A DNA stretch of 64,000 bases from the NCBI GenBank assembly GCA_016869765.1, contig VGES01000008.1:33275-97274 (forward strand), written 5' to 3'. Made by a program: the position numbers and the translations under genes. The notes under the pieces were generated by a model that worked only from the letters and a program-made list of their open reading frames with translations, made no database searches and had not been told where the DNA came from. Origin of the DNA: Alphaproteobacteria bacterium (GTDB taxonomy: Bacteria; Pseudomonadota; Alphaproteobacteria; SHVP01). Of the stretch, positions 42,045 to 50,454 are shown piece after piece; within the stretch, counting starts at the first letter, position 1, and every line of letters starts with the position of its first letter.

Positions 42045-43652
42045 GTGAACGAGGCGGTCGACGTTTTGGTGATCGGGGCCGGTGCGGCTGGTGCGGCCGC
42101 GACTTGGCGGTTGGCGCGGGCGGGCATTCGCGTCCTCTGTCTCGAGCAAGGCGACTGGGTGAAGCCCGAAAGCCTGCGTTCCGCCGATCCTGCGTGGGAG
42201 CGGCACCGCCTGCAGGACTGGAATCCCAACCCGAACATCCGGCGATTACCCGCCGACTATCCGATCGATGATCGTCACAGCCCGCTGCGGCCGCTTCTGT
42301 TCAACGGTGTCGGCGGATCGACGGTGATGTGGAGCGGGTTCAACCCGCGTTTTCGCCCCGGCGATTTCCGCGTCCGGCGTTGCGACGGCGTGGCCGATGA
42401 TTGGCCGCTCACGTACCCCGAGCTCGCACCCTATTACGACCTCGCGGACGCCATTCAAGGGGTCTCGGGCGTGGCCGGCGACCCGGCGTATCCCCCACGA
42501 CAGGTCGCGCCTCTTCCACCATTGCCGATGAGCCCTTCAGGCCTGCGCCTGATCGATGCGTTCGAAGCGTTGGGCTGGCACTGGTGGGTCGCTGATCGCG
42601 CCAGTCGGTCGCAGCCCGACGGCGACCTCGCGGCGTGCAATGGTTGTGGCGTGTGCGAGATGGCCTGCCCCCGCCGCGCCAAGGGCTCGACCGATGTAAC
42701 CCTATGGCCGGCAGCGCTGGCGGCCGGCGCCAGGCTGGAGACGGGGGCCCGGGTGCGCGAAATCACCGTCGCCGCTGACGGTCGTGCCACCGGGGCGCTC
42801 TATATTGATCGGACCGGTGCCGAACATCAGGCGAGGGCGGCCGCGGTCATCGTCGCGGCAAACGGAATCGGAACGCCCCGGCTGCTGCTCGCGTCGCGGT
42901 CGAACCGTTTCCCCGACGGCCTGGCGAATTCGTCGGGCTTGGTCGGCCGGAACCTCATGTTTCACCCCATCGCCTACGTCAGTGGTGTGTTCGCGGATCT
43001 TCTCCACGGCCATTTGGGCCCCAGCCCGAGCGTGGTGTACAGCCATCAGTTCTATGCCTCCGATCCGAGCCGCGGCTTCGTCCGGGGCTACATGCTGAGC
43101 GGGTTGCGTGGTCACGGGCCGCTGACGATGGCCCTCGGCGCGTGGGCCGAGGTCGCGCCATGGGGTCGTGACCATCACCGGCGCTTTGCCCGCGTACTGG
43201 GCCGGACCGGTTCGATAGCAATCCTCGGCGAAGACCTGCCCGACCAGCGAAACCGCGTGACCCTGTCGCCGACCCTGACGGACAGCGATGGCATTCCGGC
43301 GCCCGAACTCCACTATTCCGTCGACGACAACAGTCGACGCCTTCTCGATCACGGTATTGCGCAGGCGAGCCAGGCCCTGATGGCGGCGGGCGCCCGGGAA
43401 ACTGTCGTTATGCCGCTGCTGCGCGATGCCGGCTTTCACCTGATGGGGACGGCTCGCATGGGGAACGACCCGCGGCATTCGGTCGTCGATCGCTGGGGGC
43501 GAAGCCATGACGTTCCCAACCTCTTCCTGTGCGACGGCAGCGTGTTCGTGACGTCCGCGGCCGTCAATCCGACGCCGACCATTCTCGCGCTGGCGCTCAG
43601 GACCGCGGACCATATAATCGCGACAAAAGGGGCCGCGCGCGGGAGTGCATGA
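42045..43652 (+). CDS. GMC-type FAD oxidoreductase with a predicted iron-sulfur motif
   Basis: 535 residues, GTG start. FAD motif VLVIGAGAAGAAATWRLARAG, GMC core NGVGGSTVMWSGFNPR, and the C-terminal active-site stretch GFHLMGTARMGNDP with VNPTPTILALALR. A ferredoxin-like C198-x2-C201-x2-C204-x3-C208-P (CNGCGVCEMACP) lies in mid-protein, reminiscent of the cysteine cluster of membrane-linked FAD-glucose/gluconate dehydrogenases. The next gene codes a small subunit of that kind. Likely oxidises a sugar or polyol. No signal peptide. Confidence 0.82.
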   Translation: MNEAVDVLVIGAGAAGAAATWRLARAGIRVLCLEQGDWVKPESLRSADPAWERHRLQDWNPNPNIRRLPADYPIDDRHSPLRPLLFNGVGGSTVMWSGFNPRFRPGDFRVRRCDGVADDWPLTYPELAPYYDLADAIQGVSGVAGDPAYPPRQVAPLPPLPMSPSGLRLIDAFEALGWHWWVADRASRSQPDGDLAACNGCGVCEMACPRRAKGSTDVTLWPAALAAGARLETGARVREITVAADGRATGALYIDRTGAEHQARAAAVIVAANGIGTPRLLLASRSNRFPDGLANSSGLVGRNLMFHPIAYVSGVFADLLHGHLGPSPSVVYSHQFYASDPSRGFVRGYMLSGLRGHGPLTMALGAWAEVAPWGRDHHRRFARVLGRTGSIAILGEDLPDQRNRVTLSPTLTDSDGIPAPELHYSVDDNSRRLLDHGIAQASQALMAAGARETVVMPLLRDAGFHLMGTARMGNDPRHSVVDRWGRSHDVPNLFLCDGSVFVTSAAVNPTPTILALALRTADHIIATKGAARGSA

Positions 43653-43697
43653 CGGTCGAGCGGTGTCCAACCGGATGCCGCTCTTGGGGGGAAGCTG

Positions 43698-44129
43698 ATG
43701 GCCGCTCGCCTCGACGAGAAACGATTGGCGATTGCGCTGGCGACGCTGTTGCCTGGCGATGACGGCTGGCCTTCGGCTTCGGTGTTGAATCTCACTTCGG
43801 ATGTTACCGCGTTCCTGGAACGCGATGCGGCACAGCTCACTGCGGTCGCGAAGATCTTGACTGCGTTGCCGGGCGAGTTTGACACGGCCCAGGGGCCGCA
43901 GCGTGATGCGATGTTGGCGGCGTGCGAACGGGAGAACACGGCTGCGTTTCAGGCGCTAGTGACGGCGGCTTACGCGGCGTATTACACCCATGCCACGGTA
44001 CTGGCCGCGATCGAACGCTTCACCGGCCTGTCGGTTCACCCGCCGCAGCCCGATGGATATACGTTTTCGCCGTTCCCGACGGACAGGCTCAAACAAATGG
44101 CGGCGCGCGCGGGGCGCGCCCAGCGATAG
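43698..44129 (+). CDS. Gluconate 2-dehydrogenase subunit 3-like protein
   Basis: 143 residues, mainly helical. ERENTAAFQALVTAAYAAYY and the C-terminal PFPTDRLKQMAAR resemble the small (gamma) subunit of FAD-dependent gluconate/glucose dehydrogenases. Those usually have a Tat signal and co-export the flavoprotein; none is visible here. Position 45 bases after the GMC gene supports a complex. RBS GGGGGGAAG precedes the ATG. Confidence 0.68.
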   Translation: MAARLDEKRLAIALATLLPGDDGWPSASVLNLTSDVTAFLERDAAQLTAVAKILTALPGEFDTAQGPQRDAMLAACERENTAAFQALVTAAYAAYYTHATVLAAIERFTGLSVHPPQPDGYTFSPFPTDRLKQMAARAGRAQR

Positions 44130-44140
44130 TGGAGGAAGCG

Positions 44141-44500
44141 ATGGCACGCAAAGCGACCAAGAAAAAGACGACTGGCAGCAAGCGCCGCCTGCTCGTGGTG
44201 TTGTTCAACCTGAAACGCGGGCAAAGCGAGGCCGCCTATGAGCGGTGGGCGCGGACCAAAGACGTTCCGACCGCGCGAAGGCTCAAGTCGATCGATGATT
44301 TCAAAGTGTTCCGCGTCGACGGCCTGTTCGGCAGTGACGCCAAGGCTCCCTATCGCTATGCCGAAGTCCTCGAGATCAACAATATCGATCGCTTGGGGCC
44401 CGACGTCATGGCGTCCAAGCCGATGAAGGCGATCATCGCCAAATTCCAGGCGTTTGCCGACAACCCGATGTTCCTCATCATGAGCAGGTTCGCGGGCTAG
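44141..44500 (+). CDS. HapK/REDY-like small protein
   Basis: 119 residues. After a Lys-rich leader (ARKATKKKTTGSKRR) comes an alpha/beta-barrel pattern (LLVVLFNLKRG, AYERWARTKDVPTARRL, VDGLFGSDAKAPYRYAEVLEI in part) like the REDY family of HapK. The enzymatic role is unknown. RBS GGAGGAAGCG. Followed after 9 bases by the SDR pair, so probably part of that operon. Confidence 0.65.
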   Translation: MARKATKKKTTGSKRRLLVVLFNLKRGQSEAAYERWARTKDVPTARRLKSIDDFKVFRVDGLFGSDAKAPYRYAEVLEINNIDRLGPDVMASKPMKAIIAKFQAFADNPMFLIMSRFAG

Positions 44501-44509
44501 GAGCCGATC

Positions 44510-45343
44510 ATGTACGACCTCAAAGGAAAGGTGGCGGTCGTGACCGGAGCGGGCCGCCATCGCGGTCTCGGCGAGGCGATGGCCAAACGCCTCGCGGCCG
44601 AAGGCGCTCGCGTGGTCGTCACCGATATCGGCACGGCCAAGGGACCGCAGTTCGCCCAGCAGCACATCGGCACGACGAGCGAGATGGACGAGATCGTGGC
44701 CGAGATCAAGAAGGCGGGCGGTCAGGCGGTCGCGCAGGTCTGTGACGTTCTCGATGAGGGCCAGGTCGCCGCCGCCGTTCAGAAAGCGGTGAGCGCGTTC
44801 GGCCGGATCGACGTCATGGTCAACAATGCCGGCATCGGCTACTTGATGACCGACATTCTCAGCCTCGAACAGAAGGACTGGGATGCGGTGCTCAACGTCA
44901 ACCTGCGTGGGTGCTTCTTCGGTGCAAAACACGCGGCCAAGCAGATGATCAAGCAGGGCAGTGGCGGCATCATCATCAATATCGCGAGCCAGGCGGCGAA
45001 ACGCGGCTTTGCCGGCGCCGCGGCCTATGTTTCCTCAAAACACGGGCTGGTCGGGTTGACGCGGACGGCAGCGCTCGAGTTCGGCAAGCACAAGATCCGG
45101 GTCAACTCGATCTGCCCCAACCATGTGACCACCGGCTTGGGCGCCTGGCAGAACGAGCACTTCTCGGCGGCTGGCGGCCAAAGCGAGGAGCAATACATGG
45201 CGGCGATGCGTTCGCGCATTCCGCTTGGTCGGGTGGGCCTCTCCAGCGACATCGCCGCGACGGCGGCGTTTCTGTGCTCGGGGGAGGCCGAATACATCAC
45301 CGGGCAGAACTTCGATGTCTCTGGCGGCGAGGAGATGCACTAG
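44510..45343 (+). CDS. SDR family oxidoreductase (tandem copy 1)
   Basis: 277 residues. The cofactor loop reads TGAGRHRGLGEAMAKRL, with two extra residues compared with the usual TGxxxGxG. NNAG, catalytic Ser in INIASQAAK and YVSSK are intact, and the end GQNFDVSGGEEMH is normal. About two thirds of the residues match the next gene in order. ATG, 9 bases after the HapK-like stop. Confidence 0.88.
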   Translation: MYDLKGKVAVVTGAGRHRGLGEAMAKRLAAEGARVVVTDIGTAKGPQFAQQHIGTTSEMDEIVAEIKKAGGQAVAQVCDVLDEGQVAAAVQKAVSAFGRIDVMVNNAGIGYLMTDILSLEQKDWDAVLNVNLRGCFFGAKHAAKQMIKQGSGGIIINIASQAAKRGFAGAAAYVSSKHGLVGLTRTAALEFGKHKIRVNSICPNHVTTGLGAWQNEHFSAAGGQSEEQYMAAMRSRIPLGRVGLSSDIAATAAFLCSGEAEYITGQNFDVSGGEEMH

Positions 45344-45345
45344 GG

Positions 45346-46182
45346 ATGTACGACCTGAAGGGAAAAGTGGCGATCATTACCGGCGCCGGTCGGCACCATG
45401 GACTGGGCGAGGGTATCGCCAAGCGCTTGGTGGCCGAAGGGGCCAGGGTCGTGCTCACCGACATCGGCACGCCCAAAGGCGAACGCTTCGCCAAGGAACA
45501 CATCGGCACTTCGGCGGAGATGAACGAGATCGTCGCGGAGATACGGGCTGCCGGCGGGGTCGCTGTCGCGTTGACCTGCGATGTCCGCTCCGAATCCGAT
45601 GTCCAGGTGGTCATCGACCGGACGGTGAAGGAGTTCGGTCGCCTCGACGTGTTCGTGAACAACGCCGGCGTCGGCTACATCATGAAGCCGATGCTCGAAT
45701 TGTCGCAGGAGGACTGGGACGCGGTGCTCGAGGTCAATCTGCGCGGCGTGTTTTTTGGTACCAAGCATGCCGCCCGGCAGATGATCCACCAGGGGAGTGG
45801 CGGCCGCATCATCAACATCACGAGCCAAGCGGCGCGCCATGCTTTCCCGGACCTGGCGGCCTATGTGTCTTCGAAGCATGCCGTGGTCGGACTGACGCGA
45901 ACGGCGGCTCTCGAGTTCGGCCGTCATGGCATCACCGTCAACGCGGTTGGTCCGAACCACGTGACCACCGGCCTGGGTGCACGCCAGAACGAGTATCGCG
46001 CCAAGACCCAGGGAATCTCCGTCGAGCAGCTGCTGGCGAACCGCGCTGCGACGATCCCGCTCGGTCGCGTCGGCAAGGTGAGCGACATCTCGGCCATGTG
46101 CGCATTCCTCGCGTCCGACCAGGCGCAGTACATCACCGGCCAGGCCTTCGACGTATCGGGCGGGCAGGAGATGCACAACTAG
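45346..46182 (+). CDS. SDR family oxidoreductase (tandem copy 2)
   Basis: 278 residues, duplicate of the preceding gene with the same two-residue insertion in the cofactor loop (TGAGRHHGLGEGIA). Catalytic residues: NNAG, Ser in INITSQAAR, YVSSK. ATG lies 2 bases after the previous stop. It contains the donor copy (45751-45819) of a 69-bp segment repeated exactly at the 5' end of the deacetylase gene. Confidence 0.88.
   Translation: MYDLKGKVAIITGAGRHHGLGEGIAKRLVAEGARVVLTDIGTPKGERFAKEHIGTSAEMNEIVAEIRAAGGVAVALTCDVRSESDVQVVIDRTVKEFGRLDVFVNNAGVGYIMKPMLELSQEDWDAVLEVNLRGVFFGTKHAARQMIHQGSGGRIINITSQAARHAFPDLAAYVSSKHAVVGLTRTAALEFGRHGITVNAVGPNHVTTGLGARQNEYRAKTQGISVEQLLANRAATIPLGRVGKVSDISAMCAFLASDQAQYITGQAFDVSGGQEMHN
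45751..45819 (+). repeat. 69-bp exact direct repeat, copy A (inside SDR copy 2)
   Basis: Runs from TTTTTTGGTACC to CATCATCAACATC and is read in the SDR frame as FFGTKHAARQMIHQ and so on, a conserved SDR segment also present in divergent form in SDR copy 1. This identifies it as the original. Copy B is at 47114-47182. Confidence 0.95.
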
Positions 46183-46191
46183 GTTGGCGCC

Positions 46192-47085
46192 GTGAATCCT
46201 GAAATGCGGGCGCTGCGGGCGCTCCTGGCTGGCCAGCCGGCGGTTGCCCGCTCGATCCCGGAACAGCGCGAGGCCGATCGGGCGGAAGCTGCCAATACCG
46301 CCTTGCCGCCGGATACGCGCGTCGAGACCGTCACCCTGGGCGGGGTCCCGGCCCTGCGCGTGCGCTCCGGTCGGGGCGAGGGTCCGGTGATCGCTCACTT
46401 TCATGCCGGGGCGTACGTCTACCGTTCGGCCTTCGAATACCGTGCGTTCGGTGGTGCCCTCGCAAATGCGGCGGCGGCCGAGATCGCGCTGATCGACTAT
46501 CGTCTGGCTCCCGAGCACGTATTTCCGGCAGCCTTCGAGGACGGCCTTTCGAGCTATCGCGCTCTCCTGGATCGCGGAACGCCACCCCAGCGGCTCATCC
46601 TCAGCGGCGACTCTGCCGGGGGCGGTCTCGTCCTGGCGATCACCGCCGCAGCGCGCGATCGGGGGTGGCCGTTGCCCGCCGGTCTCGTGCTGATGTCGCC
46701 ATGGACCGATCTCACGTGTTCGAGCGACAGCTATCGGGTTCTGGCTTCCGCCGACCCGCGGGTCACGCGCGACGTGCTGCTCGCCAATGCCAAGCTCTAT
46801 CTTGCCGGTGCCGACCCCCGTGATCCGCGAGCCTCACCCGCGTTCGCATCGATGGCGGGTCTTCCGCCCACGCTCATCATGGTCGGGAGCGATGAGGTGA
46901 TGCTGGGCGATTCGTTGGTGACCTATGGCGCTATGCGAGCCGCCGATTGCCAGGTGCGTCTCGAAGTGTGGCCCGACATGATCCACGTCTGGCATCGCTT
47001 CGCGGATCGCCTGAGCGACGGTCGGCGGGCGATCGAACGTCTGGCCAGTTTTGCCCGCGAACGTTGGGGCCATCCGTCAACATAG
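46192..47085 (+). CDS. Alpha/beta hydrolase, hormone-sensitive-lipase family
   Basis: 297 residues, GTG start. HSL family features: nucleophile Ser in SGDSAGGGLVLAI, Asp in VGSDEVMLGD, His in DMIHVWHRF, and DYRLAPEHVFPAA. The oxyanion motif, normally HGGG, reads HFHAGAYV, so H-A-G-A replaces it. An esterase acting on short acyl esters is the usual activity. Overall position after the tandem SDRs suggests the same operon. Confidence 0.85.
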   Translation: MNPEMRALRALLAGQPAVARSIPEQREADRAEAANTALPPDTRVETVTLGGVPALRVRSGRGEGPVIAHFHAGAYVYRSAFEYRAFGGALANAAAAEIALIDYRLAPEHVFPAAFEDGLSSYRALLDRGTPPQRLILSGDSAGGGLVLAITAAARDRGWPLPAGLVLMSPWTDLTCSSDSYRVLASADPRVTRDVLLANAKLYLAGADPRDPRASPAFASMAGLPPTLIMVGSDEVMLGDSLVTYGAMRAADCQVRLEVWPDMIHVWHRFADRLSDGRRAIERLASFARERWGHPST

Positions 47086-47100
47086 TCCGAGGAGGTAGAC

Positions 47101-48036
47101 GTGAGCCGACCGATTTTTTGGTACCAAGCATGCCGCCCGGCAGATGATCCACCAGGGGAGTGGCGGCCGCATCATCAACATCTCATGAAATGGCCCGGCG
47201 GGGCCAAAGTGGCGCTTTCGATCGTCGTCAACGTCGAGGAGGGCTCGGAAGCGACGATCGCCGATGGTGACAAGGGCATGGAGCCGGTCGACGAACTCAA
47301 GGTGTTCGTCAAGTACCCGATGCGCAACTACGGGAACGAGTCGAACTACCGCTACGGTCTCAAGGCGGGCGCTCCACGTGTCATGCGGCTGCTCGACAAG
47401 TACAAAGTCCGTGCGACCTGGACGACAGCCGCCCTGTCTTTGGAGCGAGCGCCCGAGATCGCCGACTACATCCGAACGCGTGGCCACGAAGCCTGCTCCC
47501 ACGGCTGGCGGTGGATCCATCAGTTCCGCATGAACGAGGCGGAGGAACGCGAATTCGTCCGCAAGGCCGTGAGTTCGCTCGAGAAGACCACGGGCACCAG
47601 GCCCTATGGCTGGCTATCGCGCTATTTGCATACCGACCACACGCGTCGGCTCTTGGCCGAAGAAGGTTTCGTCTATCACATGGACGACTATTCCGACGAC
47701 ATGCCGTATTGGGATGTGGTCGGCGGGAAACCCATCGTCGTGCTTCCGTACGCGGTCGATTCGAACGATATGAAGTTTTGGACGGACCCCGCACTCACCC
47801 CCGACGATTGGCTCAAGTACGCGAAAGACACCTTCGACTGGCTCTACGAGGAAGGCGTCGCAGGCGAACCCAAGTACATGTCGCTCGGATTGCATCTCAG
47901 GATCATCGGCCGGCCAGGACGGATTTGGGCGTTCGAGAGGTTTCTCCAACACGTGACGCAACGCCCCGCGACCTGGATCACGACTCGCCTCGAGATTGCG
48001 CGGGCGTTCGCCGAGCAGGTCCCGGCGCCGCGATGA
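47101..48036 (+). CDS. Polysaccharide deacetylase family protein with a chimeric N-terminus
   Basis: 311 residues from GTG 47101. From residue 29 (MKWPGGAKVALSIVVNVEEG) it follows the PuuE/allantoinase-like branch of carbohydrate esterase 4: ATWTTAALSLERAPE, HGWRWIHQFRMNEAEER and GTRPYGWLSRYLHT. The usual metal-binding Asp is within NVEEGSE, altered from the D-D motif, and H-x-W-x-W supplies the His pair region. Residues 5-27 are coded by the 69-bp SDR-derived segment in a different frame. ATG 47185 may be the functional start, but the good ribosome site (GAGGAGG) sits before GTG 47101. Substrate unknown; amidohydrolase on a ureide is possible. Confidence 0.8.
   Translation: MSRPIFWYQACRPADDPPGEWRPHHQHLMKWPGGAKVALSIVVNVEEGSEATIADGDKGMEPVDELKVFVKYPMRNYGNESNYRYGLKAGAPRVMRLLDKYKVRATWTTAALSLERAPEIADYIRTRGHEACSHGWRWIHQFRMNEAEEREFVRKAVSSLEKTTGTRPYGWLSRYLHTDHTRRLLAEEGFVYHMDDYSDDMPYWDVVGGKPIVVLPYAVDSNDMKFWTDPALTPDDWLKYAKDTFDWLYEEGVAGEPKYMSLGLHLRIIGRPGRIWAFERFLQHVTQRPATWITTRLEIARAFAEQVPAPR
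47114..47182 (+). repeat. 69-bp exact direct repeat, copy B (5' end of the deacetylase gene)
   Basis: Identical to 45751-45819. Here it is read in another frame (IFWYQACRPADDPPGEW), giving a Trp/Pro/His-rich peptide unlike deacetylase N-termini. It begins 13 bases into the gene and ends 2 bases before ATG 47185. Confidence 0.95.
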
Positions 48037-48611
48037 ATGCCCGAACGCTCGTCACTGCAGCCGAAGCCTGGGACGCGCTCGCCGCGGCGCTACGAGAGGG
48101 GTTGGTGGCGGCTGGCCCGGAGGAAGCCCTGGCCGTTGTGACGCGCTGCACGGTCGATCTGCTCGGCGACCGCGCCGCGCACCTCCGGCCCGGTGGACTC
48201 AAGCAGGGCGAGCGTCAGTACGCCGTGGCCGCCGTGGTCATGGTGTCGCCCGACCGGCGTCAACACATGTTCATGGCGCAGCAGAACTTTCCGCCCGAGC
48301 AGCTCCATATGCGAATCCCGATCGAGCATGGGCACCCGGGGGAGGTCTGGCGGGCCAAGCAGGCGTTGCTGCTCGCCAACACCGACGAGCACGCGAGTTT
48401 CAAACAGATCCTCAAATCCTCGCGCATGGGGTCGTCTTACTACGCGCCGATCTGGTGGCGGGGCGAGATGATCGGACAATTGATCGCCGGCGCCCAGGCT
48501 CGCCACACCTACCGCCCGGTCGACCTCGAGATCGCCAAAGCGTTTGCCGATGTCGCCGGCGTCCTGTGGCAGGCCCACCGCGGGCCGGTGTGGCTCGCCG
48601 CCCTGCGCTAG
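48033..48611 (+). CDS. GAF domain protein
   Basis: 192 residues, ATG overlapping the previous stop (ATGA). A single GAF fold: EALAVVTRCTVDLLGDRAAH at the first helix, a beta core with RQYAVAAVVMVSP, HMRIPIEHGHPGEVWRAKQALLLANT and the last helix RPVDLEIAKAFADVAG (in parts). PNFPPEQ-like loop residues could bind a ligand. No catalytic or DNA-binding output domain is attached, so it may be a stand-alone sensor. Confidence 0.75.
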   Translation: MNARTLVTAAEAWDALAAALREGLVAAGPEEALAVVTRCTVDLLGDRAAHLRPGGLKQGERQYAVAAVVMVSPDRRQHMFMAQQNFPPEQLHMRIPIEHGHPGEVWRAKQALLLANTDEHASFKQILKSSRMGSSYYAPIWWRGEMIGQLIAGAQARHTYRPVDLEIAKAFADVAGVLWQAHRGPVWLAALR

Positions 48612-48710
48612 TAAGGGCAATTGCTCATCACAACCTGTTGAGCTAGGGTCCGCGGCCTCGGGCTAGGGCGCCCGACAACGCAAAAAAGTACGAAAAACCG
48701 GGAGGAAGTC

Positions 48711-49232
48711 ATGGTCGTCGCGGCGAAACAGGTCGCCCCCAACACCTATCGCGAGTCTCAAGGGCGCTACCTCGAGGACTTCAACGTTGGGGACATTTAC
48801 CAGCATCGACCCGGTCGCACGATCACCGAGACCGACAATATCTGGTTCACGTTGCTGACGATGAACACCCATCCGATTCACTTCGATACCGAATACGCGG
48901 CGAAGTCCGAGTTCAAGCGTTGCTTGGTGGCCAGTCCCCTGACCCTGGCGATCGTCGCCGGCATGAGTGTTCGTGATACGTCGGGCAAGGCGATCGCCAA
49001 CCTCGGCTGGACCGACATCAAGATTCCGGCCCCGGTGTTCGTCGGCGACACGATCTATGCCGAGTCGCTGGTGCTCGAGAAACGCGAGTCCAAGTCGCGG
49101 CCGACGCAGGGGATCGTCACCGTGCGTACCACCGGCAAGAATCAGAGTGATCAGGTCGTCATGATCTTCGACCGTAGTTTTCTCGTGCCCAAGCGCGGGC
49201 ACGCGGTCGACGACAAGAATCCCAACTACTGA
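48711..49232 (+). CDS. MaoC family (R)-specific enoyl-CoA hydratase-like protein
   Basis: 173 residues with one hot-dog domain. The hydratase 2 motif appears as FTLLTMNTHPIHFDTEYA, where Asp and His of N-x-H-P-I-H-x-D are the catalytic pair. FVGDTIYAESLVLEK is the typical later strand. Starts a cluster with acyl-CoA dehydrogenase and two CoA-transferases (33, 10 and 32-base gaps), so it probably hydrates the enoyl-CoA formed there. RBS GGGAGGAAG. Confidence 0.87.
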   Translation: MVVAAKQVAPNTYRESQGRYLEDFNVGDIYQHRPGRTITETDNIWFTLLTMNTHPIHFDTEYAAKSEFKRCLVASPLTLAIVAGMSVRDTSGKAIANLGWTDIKIPAPVFVGDTIYAESLVLEKRESKSRPTQGIVTVRTTGKNQSDQVVMIFDRSFLVPKRGHAVDDKNPNY

Positions 49233-49265
49233 CCGCTTGCCATTCATTTTCCCGACGGAGGCCCC

Positions 49266-50444
49266 ATGAGTGTCGCCGAGACCATCGACAACGCCACCAT
49301 GTCGCGTGACGAAGAAACGCAGATCATGACTGCGATCGAGAAATGGCTGGAACGCGACGTTCGGCCGGTCGTCAAGAAGTATGATCACGCCGACGAATAC
49401 CCGTTCCCCATCGTCGAACAGATGAAAGAGATGGGGCTGTTCGGCGCGATCGTCCACCCGGCCTACGGTGGGCTCGGCATGTCGGCGCAGACCTACTCTC
49501 GCGTCGTCATCAAGATCAGCGAAGTGTGGATGGCGCTAACCGGCATCTTCAACTCGCATTTGATCATGGCGACCCTGGTGCAACGCTTCGGTACCGAGGA
49601 TCAGAAGAAACGGTTTCTGCCGCGCTTCTCCACGGGCGAACTGCGCGGTGGCCTCGGCCTCACCGAACCCGATGCTGGGACCGACCTTCAGGGTATTCGC
49701 ACCCGTGCCGATAAGAAGGGCGACCACTATGTCGTCAACGGATCCAAGACCTGGATCTCGAACGGTATTCACGGTTCGGCTTACGCCGTTCTAGTCAAGA
49801 CCGATCCCGCCGCTGAACCCAAGCACAAGGGCATGACGTTCTTCATCATGGAGAAGGACAAGGGCTTCACCGTTTCGCGGAAGCTCGAGAAGCTCGGGTA
49901 TCATTCGATCGACTCGGCCGAACTCGTATTCAGCGACTACAAGGTCCCGGCCGCCAACCTCGTGGGCGGCGTCGAGGGGCAAGGCTTTTACCAGGCGGCG
50001 GGCGGGCTCGAAATCGGCCGCATCAACGTGGCGGCGCGTGGTGTCGGGCTGGCCTCGGCCTCGCTCAAGGACGCGGTGCGTTACTCGCAGGTGCGCAAGA
50101 CCTTCGGCAAGCCGATCTGTCAGCATCAGGCTATTCAGCTCAAGCTGGGCGACATGGCCACCAAAGTCGAGGCCGCGCGTCTCCTGGTCGAGAGCGCCGC
50201 CCGGGCCTATGACCGTGGCGAGCGCTGCGACATGGAAGCGGGCATGGCCAAACTGTTCGCCTCGGAAGCAGCCGTCGAGTGTTCGCTCGAAGCCATGCGT
50301 ATCCACGGCGGTTACGGCTATTCGAAGGAATTCGATGTCGAGCGCTACTTCCGGGATGCCCCCTTGATGTGCATCGGCGAGGGCACGAACGAGATTCAGC
50401 GCATCATCATCGCCCGCCAAATGGTGGCGCGAAATCCGGTTTAG
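49266..50444 (+). CDS. Acyl-CoA dehydrogenase
   Basis: 392 residues, usual length. FAD/substrate regions: LGLTEPDAGTDLQGIRT, the WISNG motif (TWISNGIHGS), RVAARGVGLA-type helix (NVAARGVGLA), and the closing IGEGTNEIQRIIIARQM, whose Glu in the GEGTNE stretch is the likely catalytic base. Oxidises acyl-CoA to enoyl-CoA, transferring electrons to ETF. Between MaoC and CoA-transferase genes, which together outline activation, oxidation and hydration of an acid. Cytoplasmic homotetramer in relatives. Confidence 0.92.
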   Translation: MSVAETIDNATMSRDEETQIMTAIEKWLERDVRPVVKKYDHADEYPFPIVEQMKEMGLFGAIVHPAYGGLGMSAQTYSRVVIKISEVWMALTGIFNSHLIMATLVQRFGTEDQKKRFLPRFSTGELRGGLGLTEPDAGTDLQGIRTRADKKGDHYVVNGSKTWISNGIHGSAYAVLVKTDPAAEPKHKGMTFFIMEKDKGFTVSRKLEKLGYHSIDSAELVFSDYKVPAANLVGGVEGQGFYQAAGGLEIGRINVAARGVGLASASLKDAVRYSQVRKTFGKPICQHQAIQLKLGDMATKVEAARLLVESAARAYDRGERCDMEAGMAKLFASEAAVECSLEAMRIHGGYGYSKEFDVERYFRDAPLMCIGEGTNEIQRIIIARQMVARNPV

Positions 50445-50454
50445 GAGCGCCGCC

